A stretch of DNA of 64,000 nt from Archegozetes longisetosus (taxonomy: Eukaryota; Arthropoda; Arachnida; Sarcoptiformes; Trhypochthoniidae). Each line of letters begins with the position of its first letter. The first letter of the stretch is position 1. The position numbers and the translations under genes were made by a program. Positions 9,134 to 22,600 of the stretch are shown one piece after another. Where the stretch lies: NCBI GenBank assembly GCA_018873245.2, contig JAEMBT020000002.1:10266001-10330000 (forward strand), read 5' to 3'. The notes beneath the pieces are model-generated. The model was not told the origin of the DNA and made no database searches. It saw only the letters and a list, made by a program, of their open reading frames with translations.

Positions 9134-12100
9134 ATGTCTGAAGGAGTTAAACGTATTTCACCACCACTTGGATTGAAAGAAGTAAGTATTGAATTAAATT
9201 AGTTGGAATTTACGATCAAAGTTATAGTAATCGATTTGAATATTTAACAATTGATTAATGATTTGCAAAAATGATTGTATTGGTGTATATCCAGACTTGA
9301 ATAAGAGTAATACGAACTCGTAGTTAATTATACCTATTGAAAAATAATTAACGTATAAAGTATTTGACACCTAAACCAAATTTCATTTATTTTCAACTTT
9401 ATTGCCAAAAGCTTTATATTTAGTGCCAAATTTGATTTGTTTATCAATGAGGAAACTGCTCCAAAATATGTTTAATTTTTGTGTTCCAAAACTGTTTATT
9501 CAGTAATATTTATAACTATAATTATCTAATGGAATCTTGCGCTTCAAATCTAATTATGACATTCTAGTAATAAGTTCAATATTGATTGAGCGTCTACTGA
9601 CTTGTGTTCACTTTATGATCATCAAAATTTGTGTGGTATTTCACAACCCAACCTAATCTACCAGATTAATTAAGTGCAAAAAATATTAGGAATATATTAT
9701 TCTAATTAGGAACTTATAAAATGCTAATATAGAAATTTTCAAATATCATTAGTTAATGGCTAAATGAATGAACGGCCAAAAAGAAACTTACGCCCAATCG
9801 TTAGTGCTGAACATGAATTAGATTTTTAGGCTTAGGAATGCGATATTTTATGCAATCTAAATCAACAAAAGATTAAAATTGAATTATTCAATTTGAAGCA
9901 ATTTCGATAAATGGAGTCGTGTTAACGTTGACCCAGTTCTAAGACGATTTGCAAATGTAATTTATTATCCTTGAAGTGGAATTATTTCGATTCAGAATGA
10001 TTTCCATTAGTCTTATTTCGAACTGAATTGGTCAATTCTACCTAAGATTACATTTTTTACTGTTCTTTCAAATCTTATATTTATAAATGTTACATCAAAT
10101 TCATATTTTACTTGTAACCACAGTAAATCGATAACAGAATGTATAAAAATACTTTACTTTTGATATATTGACAATTTTTCCAATTTAAGAGACAAATTCG
10201 TGTGAATTGGCTTAAGTAACAACTAAAAAGAACTCTGTTCTCAATTTGAACTGATCGTTATTTTTGCTGAAAACATAAATAAATGTTCACAAATAAAATG
10301 TTAGATATTAAAGAGTTGGCATTGTTTTAAGACATCTCAATGGTTTAAATATGATCGAAGATTAAAGTTCAATGTTGAAATGACTTGAGCAAAGGTTTTT
10401 CAGTAAAAGTACTTCAATATATTAATATATCAATAAGTTAAATCAAATTCTTTGAACTATCGAATATAAAAAGCATCAATATAAATAGAAAATAAAAATC
10501 AATATGTGTTCTCTGAGCACTTTTCATTTCTTATAAGATGCTGTTTGAGAATATAATCACGAGAGACCAGATTCCTGGGGGTGTCCTGAATCTAAGAAGT
10601 GTCTAACAGCGAGAATGACTTAAGGACATGAAATAACTCATTTTAAAGGGTGGCCAATTTGTTTCTACAAAGAAATGAAAGTGTAGCCCTTACTTCATAA
10701 GTTTAAAAAGTGATTATAGGATGAGGTTTTACCGAATATATCATTTAAATATATTAAGTTAAGTCATTTTTGTTTTTCGAAGAAAGGTGAAAACATATAT
10801 TTGTTTCTAGAAACAAATTGACTACCCTTTAAACACAAAAATTATGCAATTTTAGGACTCCTGAAAATCCTGAATTTTCATTTTTACAGCCGTAATCCAG
10901 ATTTGATTGTTTTAATCACGATTCTCTCGATTTCATTCATAAAACTTAGTTTTAACTAAACTTGTTCAAGATGAATTTAACTCACTGTTAAACAAGTTTC
11001 AACAGAACTGGCAAATGTCTAAAATGCCAACAAATTATCTACATTGAGTTTTTAGTATTGATGAGATTTAAGAGTCAGAACTTATATTTTTATAATTGAC
11101 TGATTAGATTATTTAAGACAGAGAAAGGCTTTTAAAGCAGTTTATTAATAGAGAAACAAATGAGGTCCAAATAATTTTGATAATTAGAAACAAAATATAA
11201 AGAAGATTGGCTACTGTTAGTGTTGCAATTGGTACAGAGCTAATAAAAATGAAACAATCATAAAAGCATGCTTTGACATTTACTTTTATTGCAGTTTCAG
11301 TGCTATTATTGTTTAACTTATACCTTAGTGTAAACTTTCATCAATTAATAGCTGAGTGACTATCCTAACAAAAACACTTTTCGAAAAATAATAATTCGCT
11401 CAAAATTAACAATTGATTTATCAATTTTCAACTTTTGGCGTCAATTTAAACCTAAACTTTGAATAATGAAACCTCGAATAACAATAAATCCGTATATATT
11501 CAGTTCTGTCAAAGTCAGTTTAAGATGAATCATGTCAAACAGAGTCTTATTGTCTTAGGCACCCCATTCACGATCATATCATAAACAGCTGTCTTATATA
11601 TTATTTCATGACATGATAAGCTTTAAGCTAATCTTCGTGTTAAAAAAACGTTTGAAATGAAGTTTAGTTTGGCATGAGCTGAAAGCGATTTGAATTTTGA
11701 TTTAAAGAAGACGTCTCATTAAACACAAGTAGAAAGAAGCAGAAAACAAATAGAATGATTTTAACTTAAAATGCTTATGATGGATGGTTTCTAAGCTTTC
11801 GTCGATTCATGTTTGAGCTGTCATTTGAATGAATTTTGGAAAAAATGTCAAGCAAAGTAATATATGGGAAACTAGACCTATACTAGTTAAATTATTCAAA
11901 TAGCTAACTTATATGAGTCGTATAAGTAATTTCCTATCACCCACATTGGTTTCAATACCATCCGTATTAATGACTTACTCATAACTTGGTTCATTTGAAA
12001 GTAATGGATTTGCAACCATGGCTATGATTTTTGCTATTTTGGAAAAGAGGAAATAAACTATTTATTGATGTGAGCGCTTTCAATAATTTGAACTAAAAAT

Positions 12101-15100
12101 CTAAGCGCATCTAAAATATAAATGGATAAAAGGTAGCTTAAAGTTTGATAATTTAAAAGCATATTGAAAACTAACGGAATAGTTTCAGCTCTAAAGAGTG
12201 ATTACTCGTGAATATTTGAATGAAATAGAGTTTAGAGAATATTTGCAACGCATCCGCTTTTAGTCTCTAATGCATTAGATCGATTTTGCTTTTGCTTTCA
12301 AATTATTCTCGCATTGAACCCTCGTTTGAAAGTTCTTTTAAAATCCTTCGCTTATTTCAAATTTATTATTTTTGATAGATTTCTCAATGTTTAATGCTTG
12401 TTGAGTTGGAGTTGAGCAGATGATTGATAAATTTGATTTATATGGGCTAAAATCAAATTTGATCCTTCTGAACTAAGAATCAAATTTAATAAATCAGAAC
12501 CAAAAACTCAATTTGAAAGAAATGTTTGAACATATAATTAGTTAGTGTTTAATTACTGTAAGATAAATTCTGTACAAACTTTGACAAAATTACCATTAAG
12601 AATGTGAAATTTAGTCTTAAGCGATTCACTATTATCTGTATTATTGTTGTATAAATATAACATAACATTTCTTTCAATTTTTCTCATGTCTTCATCAAAA
12701 AGTTAATCTAATCAATAGAATGCTCCGACTGATACAAAAAATCTTTCGTTCTTCAGATGTTACAAATACAATAAAAGTAGAAAGTTGTTTTTCTATAAAA
12801 ACTAATGCCTTAAGACTAGTCGGCAAAGACTAAAAGCTTACAGATTTAATAATTTGAAAAGCACTTGATGGTGAGTACTTTCGACAGTGACTACTCTCTC
12901 GAGACTTACTGAACTTGAATTTAGATGTAGATTGTCAGTTATGATTAAGAAAGAAGCTGTAAGGCGTGTATTTTAAGCATATATTTACCATTTAATAGGA
13001 ATTAGTGGTCAGCGAAATTGAACAGAGGAATTGGAAGGGAATACTTATCGCTCTTTTGGTAATCGTTAGCATCTGCTCATTAATACTACTTTCCATTCTA
13101 TTATTGAGTCCACGTAAGTTCATATTCATTACTCTAATCATAAATTCATTTTATTCTTTTATCTAATTTCCATTCTTATCTTATCGTTTCCTATGCTTTT
13201 ATAACTTTTGCCAGGATAAGTCTTTAGTCTAATAAAAATCTGTTTCCAGGATTCCATGTTTTTAGATAATAATCAAAACTCAGGTTAATTATACGATGAG
13301 ACCAGAATTTCTGTAGATTACATTCATCAATATGAATAGAATCTATTCAAGTAATCCGCTTATTTGTCACCAAAAAGTTTGAGGAGTAAGCAATTTATCG
13401 AACCAAAAAAGATCTCTGTTTATATACTTTAGAGACACGCTTGAATTGAGTTGGAAAAGATTGGATGTCACAACTTTCGATATTCCACAATTTAATAGCA
13501 ATTTTAGGTTGAAGGATGAAAAATCAATCTAAAATAGTCAAATATTTATTTCTTTCTGATTTAACTTAGCATTCGTGTTAAAAGCAAACATTCTTTCTAA
13601 TGTGACTTTTGTTGAAACAATTTTCACGCAATCTTCAAAATCAATAATAGTGAATGATTGATTTGCTTTTTAAGATTTTGGATTAAGATCGAGGAACGAA
13701 AGACTGAAATTAGAGGAAATCGTATTGTTGGGCTACGAACGAAAAGGTTATAATGGATCGTGGATTTCAGATCGTGAGCTGTTATACACGGACAATAACG
13801 GAACTTTATATCTCTACAATATTGATACTAAGTGGAAAACTGTTTTAGCTGAGAGCTCAACTTTGGTAAGCCTTCATACTTATGAAACATCCTTTCTAAA
13901 CTGATCGATTGCAAATATTTGATTTTTAGCGTCATTATGACATTAAGAAATTCAGCGTTTCAACTGATAGAAGATATGTATTACTGGCACACGATATTCG
14001 AGCGACTGGCACTTATTCATACACAGCCAGATATAAAATTTTTGATACAAAATCGAATATGTTGGCGCCTCTCAAGGCGCCTGATAATAATATAGATCTA
14101 CAGCACGCCGGATGGGGACCTAATGCCAATCAACTTGTATGAAATATTGATAACTTAGGCTATTATGTATCGATTTTGATCATTCATTTTATCGACAGAT
14201 TGTGATCAGTCGCAATAATTTGATTTTCTATCCTCGAATCGGGGATCCTCCGTTTCAATTGACTAATACTGGAAGGGAAGGATTTGTTTATAATGGCGTT
14301 CCAGACTTGATGTATGAAGGTATGCGTCACTCAAATTTTAGCAGAACTACCATTCAGTTAGACTGTTATTGAGTTTGGAAACTTCATAGGACAGACTAAA
14401 CTACTATAAAATTGTTGTAATCTGTTAATTATCTGTTAATTTAGAGCATATTCTTCAAACCAATTTGGCGTATTGGTGGATGAACGACGGCTCGAGATTA
14501 TGTTACGCTTCGTTCGACAACTCAAGAGTGGATCAAATGCCGTACATATTGTATGGAGCAATAAATATATCGTCTCAGTCACAAGTTATTGGAGGCATGA
14601 ATAGCGAAGACGATTATCCTCGAGTTTACAGTTATCCCTATCCAAAGCCCGGTCGGGAGATCTCAAAAGCGACGCTTTGGATCGCAGATCTCAGTCCTCC
14701 AAGTTCTATAAGAACAACCAGACAAGTAATACCTCCACGTGAAATACAGGGATGGGATCACTATATAACTGCTCCTTTGGTTTGGGTCACAAAATCCAGT
14801 GTTGCAGTTGTTTGGTCGCGAAGAAATCAAAACTATACAGTTGTCAGCATTTGCAAAGAAGAAAAAGATTGGATGTGCGAAAAGCTAATTGAAGAGCAAT
14901 TAAACGGCCCTTCGGGTTGGCTAGTGGTGAATGAGGCGCCCCTGTTCTCTGATGATAAAAATCATTTTTTCATACGTCTACCAGTTGCTGATGGTTTGGC
15001 TGGAACTTTCGATCATGTCGCTATGGTATCTAGTGATGGTGGCAAAAAATATTTTCTAACTCATGGACAGTTTGTTGTGACCAAAATCTTAGCATATCGT

Positions 15101-16948
15101 TCGGATTTACATACGCTGTAATTGAACTATTTAGAAATCTATCTGTAAAGTTAGAGACAGAAGTAGTGATTTAGCTTTTAATGCATTTATGCTTAGTTAA
15201 CTGATGAGAATTTAGTCTAATTATATAGTATTATAATGATTCAATTTGTTTATAGGTATTTCGCGGCCACAACCTATAACGAGCCCGGAACCAGGTCTTT
15301 GTCTCATTCTTATTATTCGAAAATTTTAATTTGGTTCACTTTCGCTAATCTATTCGTTTTTCGGTTGATTGCAGGCACATATTTTCAGTGACAGACATGA
15401 ATTCTCCAAATCCAAGAAGAATAAATTGTCTTTCATGTAATATTAGTCAAAATTGTTTATATAATAACGCCATATTCAGTCCAAACGGTCGTTATTATAT
15501 ATTGGAGTGTTTAGGTATTACAATATTTCAATTAACACAATACTAATTGTGGTTTGATTGTAAATTCAATTTGAACTTTGATTCGATAGGACCAGAGATC
15601 CCGACAACGTATCTCTTGACAGTAGACGACAACCAAATGATTGAAACGCTCGAAACTAATTCAGTGCTACAGAAGTGGTCAGAAGAAAGATCTTTACCTA
15701 AAATAAGATACTTGAGTGTTCCTACTGGTAATGGCTTCAATGTGAGGGTACAATTGATTTTGCCGCCTAGTCTACAAGAGGATGAAGACGTCAAATACCC
15801 TTCAGTTATTGAAGTGTAAGTTTTATTTCAGGCTTAACTTTAGTATATTGATGTTTTGTTGATTATGCTTGTCATAAATGAAGCTTTTGACCTTATTTTC
15901 AACAGCAATTCTCGGCCTGAAATCGAATCAACGAATTATTTAAATAGATTGGATTGGTCCAGATATTTAACGAGTAAAAAGGATTATATCAGGTATCAGA
16001 CGAAGATACCATATCTGATAATTTGATCTTTTAAAGATTTTCTCACCTTTGATTAGTATTCATATCGATACGAGAGGCTCTGGTTTTCTTGGAGACAAGT
16101 TCAAATTTGAAATCTACCATCAGTTGGGAGAAGCGGAAACTCAAGATATTATTCTAGTTATTAAGTAAGAATTTCCAGTTTGTTTAATCATTTGTTTCAC
16201 TTTAAATTTCTATTTGAAGATATCTGAAAGACAAATTGTCTTACATCGATGAAGACAAGATAGTTGTTTGGGGTAAAGAATACGGAGGCTTTTTGACAAT
16301 TTCTCTTCTGGCTAGCGATCCGTTAGTTAACTGCGCGATTGCTGTCTCTCCGATTACAAGCTGGAGAAACTATGGTATTGAATGTTTGAAACATCGAAAA
16401 TAGGATTTATGATTGACTTTTTATTGATAGTATCGGTCTTTTCTGAACGCTATATGGGTATGCCGTGGCCTCAGGACAACTTTATTAATTATGAGAAGGC
16501 GGATTTAACGCGAAAAGCTAATTTGCTTAAAGGAAAGACTTTTCTTCTGGTTCACGGAACTATTGATAAACGTGTAAATATTCAGCATTCCATGCTCTTA
16601 ATGAAGAGTTTGACTGAAAAGGGGGTTCAATTTAAAGTTCAGGTATGCAAACTTGTCAATTATACTTGAATTCTATAAAATTTTAGCTTATATTAAGTTC
16701 ACCATCAAATGTTGCAAATCTAGCTCAACTTGAAAGGTTAACTATACTCAATAAGTACTGAGCTCGTAGTAGTACTCAACTTATAGTTAATGAGTATACC
16801 CAATGAAACGAAAAGCAGGCATAGCAACTGGAGTAAGGGGATGCCTAGGGATCCATCCAAGCAATAATCTATTAATACATCTATTTAAATACGTACGCAC
16901 ACAAACGCGTCTAATCAAACTTTTAACAGATAATTGTGTGTAAAGAAT

Positions 16949-16990
<42 letters not shown>

Positions 16991-17513
16991 AGTACATTCC
17001 GTAGTTTTAGGCAGAATTTATGTTCTGTCAAACGTTTGAATAGACGCGTTTTTCCACCAGAAACCCCTAGTTTTCCCTATCTATGTATACTTTTCGTTTC
17101 ACCTAATCCAATAAGTGTGGCTTTAATAATTGGTTGGCTAATCTATTTTAGTTTTCATGTTTGAGCTGTTGAGTATCACAAATTAGGCTCAGATTTGAAC
17201 TTAGACATCATCTAAGATGTTGACTGAACTTGATTGGCAACAATGCAATTACTTATTGAGCACTCTTGTGGCTCATTATTTTATTTGAGTTAATAAAACG
17301 TATAAAGAAGAATTGAAATGAAGATTTATTTTTGTGATATAGTTATATCCAGACAGTGGTATATTTGAGTCGTGGGACCTTTTAGTCCGTTTACACTTCT
17401 ACAGAACAATGGAAGACTTTTTTGCCAAATGCTTTCAAGTTGAAGAAGAGGAAGAAGAGGACGACATCTTACCGATTACTAAAGTTATAAAAGGTGTCAG
17501 AAAATATGACTAA
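9134..17513 (+). CDS. DPP6/DPP10-like membrane protein, inactive dipeptidyl-peptidase paralog A
   Basis: Fourteen exons: 9134-9181, 12999-13113, 13675-13865, 13930-14136, 14199-14319, 14445-15117, 15256-15294, 15375-15514, 15590-15815, 15906-15992, 16057-16164, 16220-16374, 16431-16642, 17343-17513. All junctions are GT-AG and in phase, giving 830 residues. Type II topology: a short cytoplasmic tail, a basic NWKG anchor, a hydrophobic helix at about 31-53, then a beta-propeller ([20 protein letters not shown]) and an alpha/beta-hydrolase domain with [10 protein letters not shown] and FSERYMGMP. The peptidase nucleophile is replaced by Glu672 (WGKEYGGF); DPP6 has GKDYGGY and DPP10 GKGYGGY. Asp749 remains, but the His position is Ile781 (YPDSGI). 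The DPP4 substrate Arg, oxyanion Tyr and second Glu are also lost. An acidic run (EEEEEEDD) near the C-terminus resembles DPP6/10. It is therefore probably a non-enzymatic accessory protein. DPP6 and DPP10 modulate Kv4 channels; that role here is inference. Confidence 0.9.
9182..12998 (+). other. Large intron 1 of DPP paralog A
   Basis: 3.8-kb intron separating the 16-codon cytoplasmic exon from the transmembrane exon. It contains the TTAA-flanked MITE at 10643-10832. Short open frames such as one starting at 12720 were seen but show no clear coding character. Confidence 0.75.
10643..10832. mobile_element. TTAA-flanked non-autonomous MITE (182 bp)
   Basis: Terminal inverted repeats of about 25 bp begin AGGGTGGCCAATTTGTTTCT at 10647 and end with the complement at 10828 (read inward AGGGTAGTCAATTTGTTTCT), with only a few mismatches. 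The element is flanked on both sides by TTAA (10643-10646 and 10829-10832). A TTAA target duplication plus short inverted ends fits a piggyBac-type non-autonomous element, although the ends do not start CCC as in classic piggyBac. The interior is non-coding. It lies in intron 1 of paralog A. Confidence 0.75.
16954..16985. repeat. (CT)n microsatellite, 32 bp, in the last intron of DPP paralog A
   Basis: Pure CT run inside the 700-bp intron 16643-17342. It creates a spurious SLSLSL reading frame at 16934-17164, which is not a gene. Confidence 0.95.
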
Positions 17514-19294
17514 AGGCTAAGTATCCTCTTTGAACAAAACTAAAAATCAATCGGTCTATTGTTGAAAACGTTTTTATATATAACTGTTTGTATGATAAAA
17601 CTAATTCTATTATATAATGCTTTCAAGTTTGAATACCATTTCAATCTTCGATACCATTTCAATCCGCGAGTCTAACCAAATCATGCATACAATCCAAGCA
17701 TAAGAATTGTTTATTTCTATCACGCCTTAATTATGATTGTATGCCAAATGATTTAGTATGACAACAATCGTTGTACCCATAAAGTGTGAGCCTGAGGTCG
17801 ATTCTAAGTTTTTCAAACTAGTCAAAGGACCAAATAAATGATGGACCTTTTTGTTTTTTATTCATTTAGTAATTGCTGCCAACAATTATACTAAACCTAA
17901 AAGATTTAATTAACTATTAATTCCTGAAAACTTGTGGTTTTTCCAGAGAATAAACTAATTTGGAGTTATATTCAATTTGGTTATTTTACTTTTTGGATTT
18001 AATTAGCAAAAATTCGCATAATTTATACATTAAAGGAACAAACTTTGATGTATTTATTTCAATTATATATTGTTGCATCTTTTTATTAATTTATTATAAT
18101 CTCGTGTTTGCCCTCAAGCTATCAGTTCAAAGCAAAGTTGAACAAAACTTTCAATTTATCCTTTTTCGATGTCTCTATTATGCATTTAAGCTTCTATTTA
18201 TTTAATATTGAGCCAAAATTTGGTTCACAATACTTTTATGTGGAAAACTTATGCTCTAAAGTTATGAAGTGATTCAATCATTTGTAACTATAAAACATTT
18301 ATTGGACACAAAACTTTATGAATAAGAATGAAGTGCGCATAAGTCAAGCATAAGGGTATAAATGGACCACTTATTAGCACAGAAAATATTGTTCAAAAAG
18401 TTGTTTACTATATCACAATTGGTATTATATTCATGTGTAAGTTATCCCATTCACACATTTATGACATATTGTATTGGAAACCCTCTTATTTTTCAACTCA
18501 TATTTAGAATTAATCATAACTTTTGTAAATTTAAGCACAACCTGCGAGTATTTTAATATATTATACTTTTAATTATACTTTGAAATTTTCATTTTCTATA
18601 ACACTTATCGTTGATTTTCTTTATCTAATCTAATATGAGTTGTGCCCAATATTTATGGTTTTATTCTTGCCAATCAATTAACTAAACCTGTCATATTTTG
18701 AACACTGCTTTAACTTTAATTTTAGACTCAGATATAAAAAGCTATACTTGTTATGCAGGATGTTATGTATCAATGGTTTCAGATATCTATTTAAGCGTAA
18801 GCTCATTAAGTTATTCAAGTTTTCTTTAAAAATTGCTCTATCAATTGCGTTTTAGTAAAGATTATTAATCATAAAATTCATTACTGTCTTTCAATTCATT
18901 TATCAAGTTATGTCACTACAATATCTGATCCTTATTTTCCAATAAGAATTTAAATAAGAATTCTATCAATTCGTGGCTGTATTTTGGATAAAACTTATCT
19001 TTAAAAGAAATTTCAGTTGTGAACCAGGCATTGATTTGACCTAAAGTAGGACTAGCTCTAAATTTATTTTATTCAGATATTCAGTAAAATAATTGAAAGT
19101 AGTCCAAAGAATGTAAAGTAAATATTTATGGCCCTCTCTTTCAAGCTACACAAGGAAGTCAATGGCTTAAGAATTGGAAGGAACTTATTTTTCGTTAAAG
19201 TTCAGTTCCCTTAGAAACCTTACAGATGCATTTGAAATTGCAATTTCATACACAACACTTTCCAACTTAATAGTTGCACATAGCGACAGGACAA

Positions 19295-19490
19295 ATTCTG
19301 TTGCTATCTCAGCTTCCCTCTCATTCCCATCAATTTGTTGCCAAATTCAATTTCTAATTTTCTTTGGTTACTGTATTGAAAATCAAATAAATGACTCAAT
19401 ATCTGACATATTATGATCTAATGGAAAGCGCGCCATGACAACGCATCAATTTTGGTTGCTATCAGCGATTAAGTTTTCGAGTCAATACGT
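19295..19490 (+). repeat. Interspersed repeat family 1, copy 2
   Basis: Shares with copies 1 and 3 the order TTGCCAAATTCAATTT, ATCTAATGGAAAGC, CATGACAACGCATCA, TTGGTTGCTAT and TTAAGTTTTCG. It is diverged, with several indels. Edges are approximate. Confidence 0.6.
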
Positions 19491-19654
19491 TCATTATACT
19501 TGCAATCGAACTCATACTCGTCTTCACCAATTGCAGCATCAGAACAGTTGTGCGATTCATACACAATAGTGTTTTGCTGCTTTAATGCAATGCTAGGAGG
19601 AGGTGAACCAAAGTCAATATCTTCGACTCTTTTCCTATAGAATATTTTTTTCAT
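19469..19654 (-). other. Unassigned open frame (61 codons), possible exon remnant
   Basis: Reads on the minus strand with acidic, Ser/Pro-containing composition (KRVEDIDFGSPPPSIALKQQ...), unusual for random AT-rich DNA. The same frame is open upstream to about 19.8 kb except for one TGA. Its 3' end runs into repeat family 1 copy 2. I do not recognise the protein. It may be a decayed exon or chance. Confidence 0.2.
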
Positions 19655-22600
19655 TATGTTTCACATCTTTTCTACCTCTACGTCGCTGTCGTTTATTGTG
19701 TTGTATCTGAATAGATGAATATTATTTGAAACTATTGCCTCACATCCATTATGTTGATTAATATTTTGATTCAGGTTTGTCTTATTATGAAAATAAGTCT
19801 TCTATAATCATGTTCTTCAGGTTTACTTCAACGCACAAATACATATGCTTTGCATGAATTTGCATTTGACTCACAGGAATTTCCGTCAACTCTCCGGAAT
19901 TTAGAATCTACCATATTCTAAGTCGGCACCAATTTCTCTGCTTATTCAATATAATAAGTCGTATTTCCAGAATCCGCGCTCTTTACCTTAGTATTTTCAA
20001 CATGATTTTACTTTTCGTCTCAACTGAAAGTGATTTTTATTTTGTAAATTTTATTTTGTAAAGTATGTAGCTCAGAAAAATAACTCAATTTAGTCAGCTC
20101 GCACACATTCACCCTTGAAACCAATCATCAGTTGGTGTGCCTTCACCTGAAAATTGCCAGTAATTGGTTTTGTTTGAGTTCCAATAAATTTGCAGTTGTC
20201 ACCATTTAGTTATAATAATGGGTCAGATTTATGTGAATTCAATATAAGAATTAGATTAGAAAATTTTCGGTTCAGATCTAAACTTAAGTCTCGATATTTT
20301 GTAGCAGTAATCAATTCTGAGTAATTATTTGTAAGCAAAGTATTTGATAAATGAATTTGAGACAAGTTTCGAGTTATAGTAGAAATACTAGACATCGCTT
20401 CCATAGTAGAGTGACAGATAATTAATAGCTATTTATTTAAGACAAACTAAACAATCATTAATTTCTATCACTTGAAGCTCGTGGTGATTATGTGATGTCC
20501 ATTAGAGATGTGTTATATTTCAAACATTTTAATATATTTGTATTGACATCGTATTAATAATAAAGATAAGCAAACTTTAATGTAATGTCAAACAATTTCA
20601 TTTCAGATCTATTTATTTGAAAAGTGAATCGTCTTTTATGATATATTTATACAATATTTTTATTTCAAACAATTTATGTCTTCAAACCATCTATATTTAG
20701 GTTATGAACAGTTTTTCAAGTTTAATCAATTTAGATCGTCATCCAATTTGAATATATTCGCTTTTATAACTTCAAATCAAAAGTATCCTACATATGAATA
20801 AAAGTGTAAAATAAGAGTGTTATTACTTAAAAACCATTGAATGTAGTAGAACACCCTCTGAGTTTTGCTTCACTCTTTTTGTGAGCATAGATAGTGTTGA
20901 AAAATTGAATTGACTATTAGTTTGACAGTATATCCAAACTGTTAGAGTATTGGATGGGTTTGAAGGAATGTTTTTAAATTAAAAGTGTGAAAGCCGTAAA
21001 ACGCGAGTAATACCATTAGTGGTATAATAAGAGTAAACAAACTTCAGTTTAAAAAGAATTTGACCAATCTAGGTTAGTGAGCTTGACCAATTTAGGCTAA
21101 TATGAATCCGCAGACAATAGAATTTCTTATTGACTAGAGATCATTTGTGAAGCAAACTAATTTTCAAAATAATTATTTAGACATTTAAAATAAGCTGTTG
21201 TCTTGTACTCTGCACTAGTTGTGAGTTCAATAAACTAATGAGTAGAAGCTATTAGAGAAGTACTCATAATTAATCATATTTTATTAATATTTGGCATTAG
21301 TTTTCCAACGAAATACTTCAACTCATTAATTAATTTCAACTTTGATCAATCAATTTCATGAGTATATTGAAACTAATGTAATACTGGGTAAAAGCTTCAA
21401 AATCAACTTGTTCATCAGTTTTATAAGGCTGATTCCTAAATTACATTCTGTTGTCTTATAGAGATAACTGATCAATTGGTGTCAATGGAAAACTTATGAA
21501 GGGCTGAGTTGATTGCAACAAAATTTCAGATATATGGTCGCCTACAAAAGTTATAAACTATTAAATATAGGAACAAAAATCGATTCTATTCAATTTTCAT
21601 GAAGATTATGACACTTTATTGTTATGATTATTTTGTTCGTGTCTCAGGCTCAGGTCTCGGGTGGTACCCTCCCAAATAAAATCCACGCTCGAGACAAGCA
21701 GAAGACCTAACCCTAAGTCTCTTTGATTTCGATAAAAAGCAGGCGTTTTACTAAACCCCCATTATTACAGATTTTGATGAGAAATTCAATATTAGTTAAT
21801 ATTTGATTACTTTATATTTCTGGTTGGGTTAGTTGAAAAGTTTTTAAATAACTATTAGACTTGTTTGCTATTGAGCAATAAATGTCTATTATTAATGTGT
21901 GTAATAAAATGCGTGCTTTCCAACAGTAACGTTAAAGCTCTGTTTAGTTTCAACTTTAAAGTAATCAAAATTGAATAATAAATTGATTTGAGGCTAAATA
22001 GATTCTTCAAAACTAAATTGAAAGGACAAATATTGAAGAAAAAGTAATTTTGAAAATATTTGCTTATCACACAAATGGGAATCAAGTTTTTATACTCAAT
22101 CAATACTTAAGTGAGACTAAGTTAGTGTAAAAAAGATCATACTTTTATAAACGCTTAACTATCAAGACCAAAAGTAAAGTACACTTTTTACTTAAGATAT
22201 ATCGCTTCAATTAGTCGACTCTACAGACTATATATTGTCATTATATTGATGTCAATAGTTGTAAACTACCAATAAGATGATAAACCTTATTTTCAGCTTA
22301 AAAACGAACTAAACTTGACTAAACTAAAAATGTTTACTTTTGTAACTGTGGTTTATTATTACAATAAGTAAGTTGCAACATAATTCACACCTATTCAATG
22401 CTTACTCAATCAATCATAAAACAAATAAATGTAATTTAGCTACACGTACAGCTCCTAATTAAAAATGTTTGTTACGCGCGAAAGTATATATCTTAAAAAT
22501 ATACTTTCGTTTTCGTTTTCATAGTAACTGGTTTTAAAAAATTCATATAAATGCTTTAAAATAAGGGCATATTTTTAAATAAAGATATATTTTTAAGTCA

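Noticed and set aside
16934-17164. Frame containing SLSLSLSL
   Set aside because: Created by the (CT)n microsatellite inside an intron of paralog A.
21855-22103. 82-codon minus frame rich in Ile, Leu, Phe and Asn
   Set aside because: Typical translation of AT-rich non-coding DNA; no recognisable motif.
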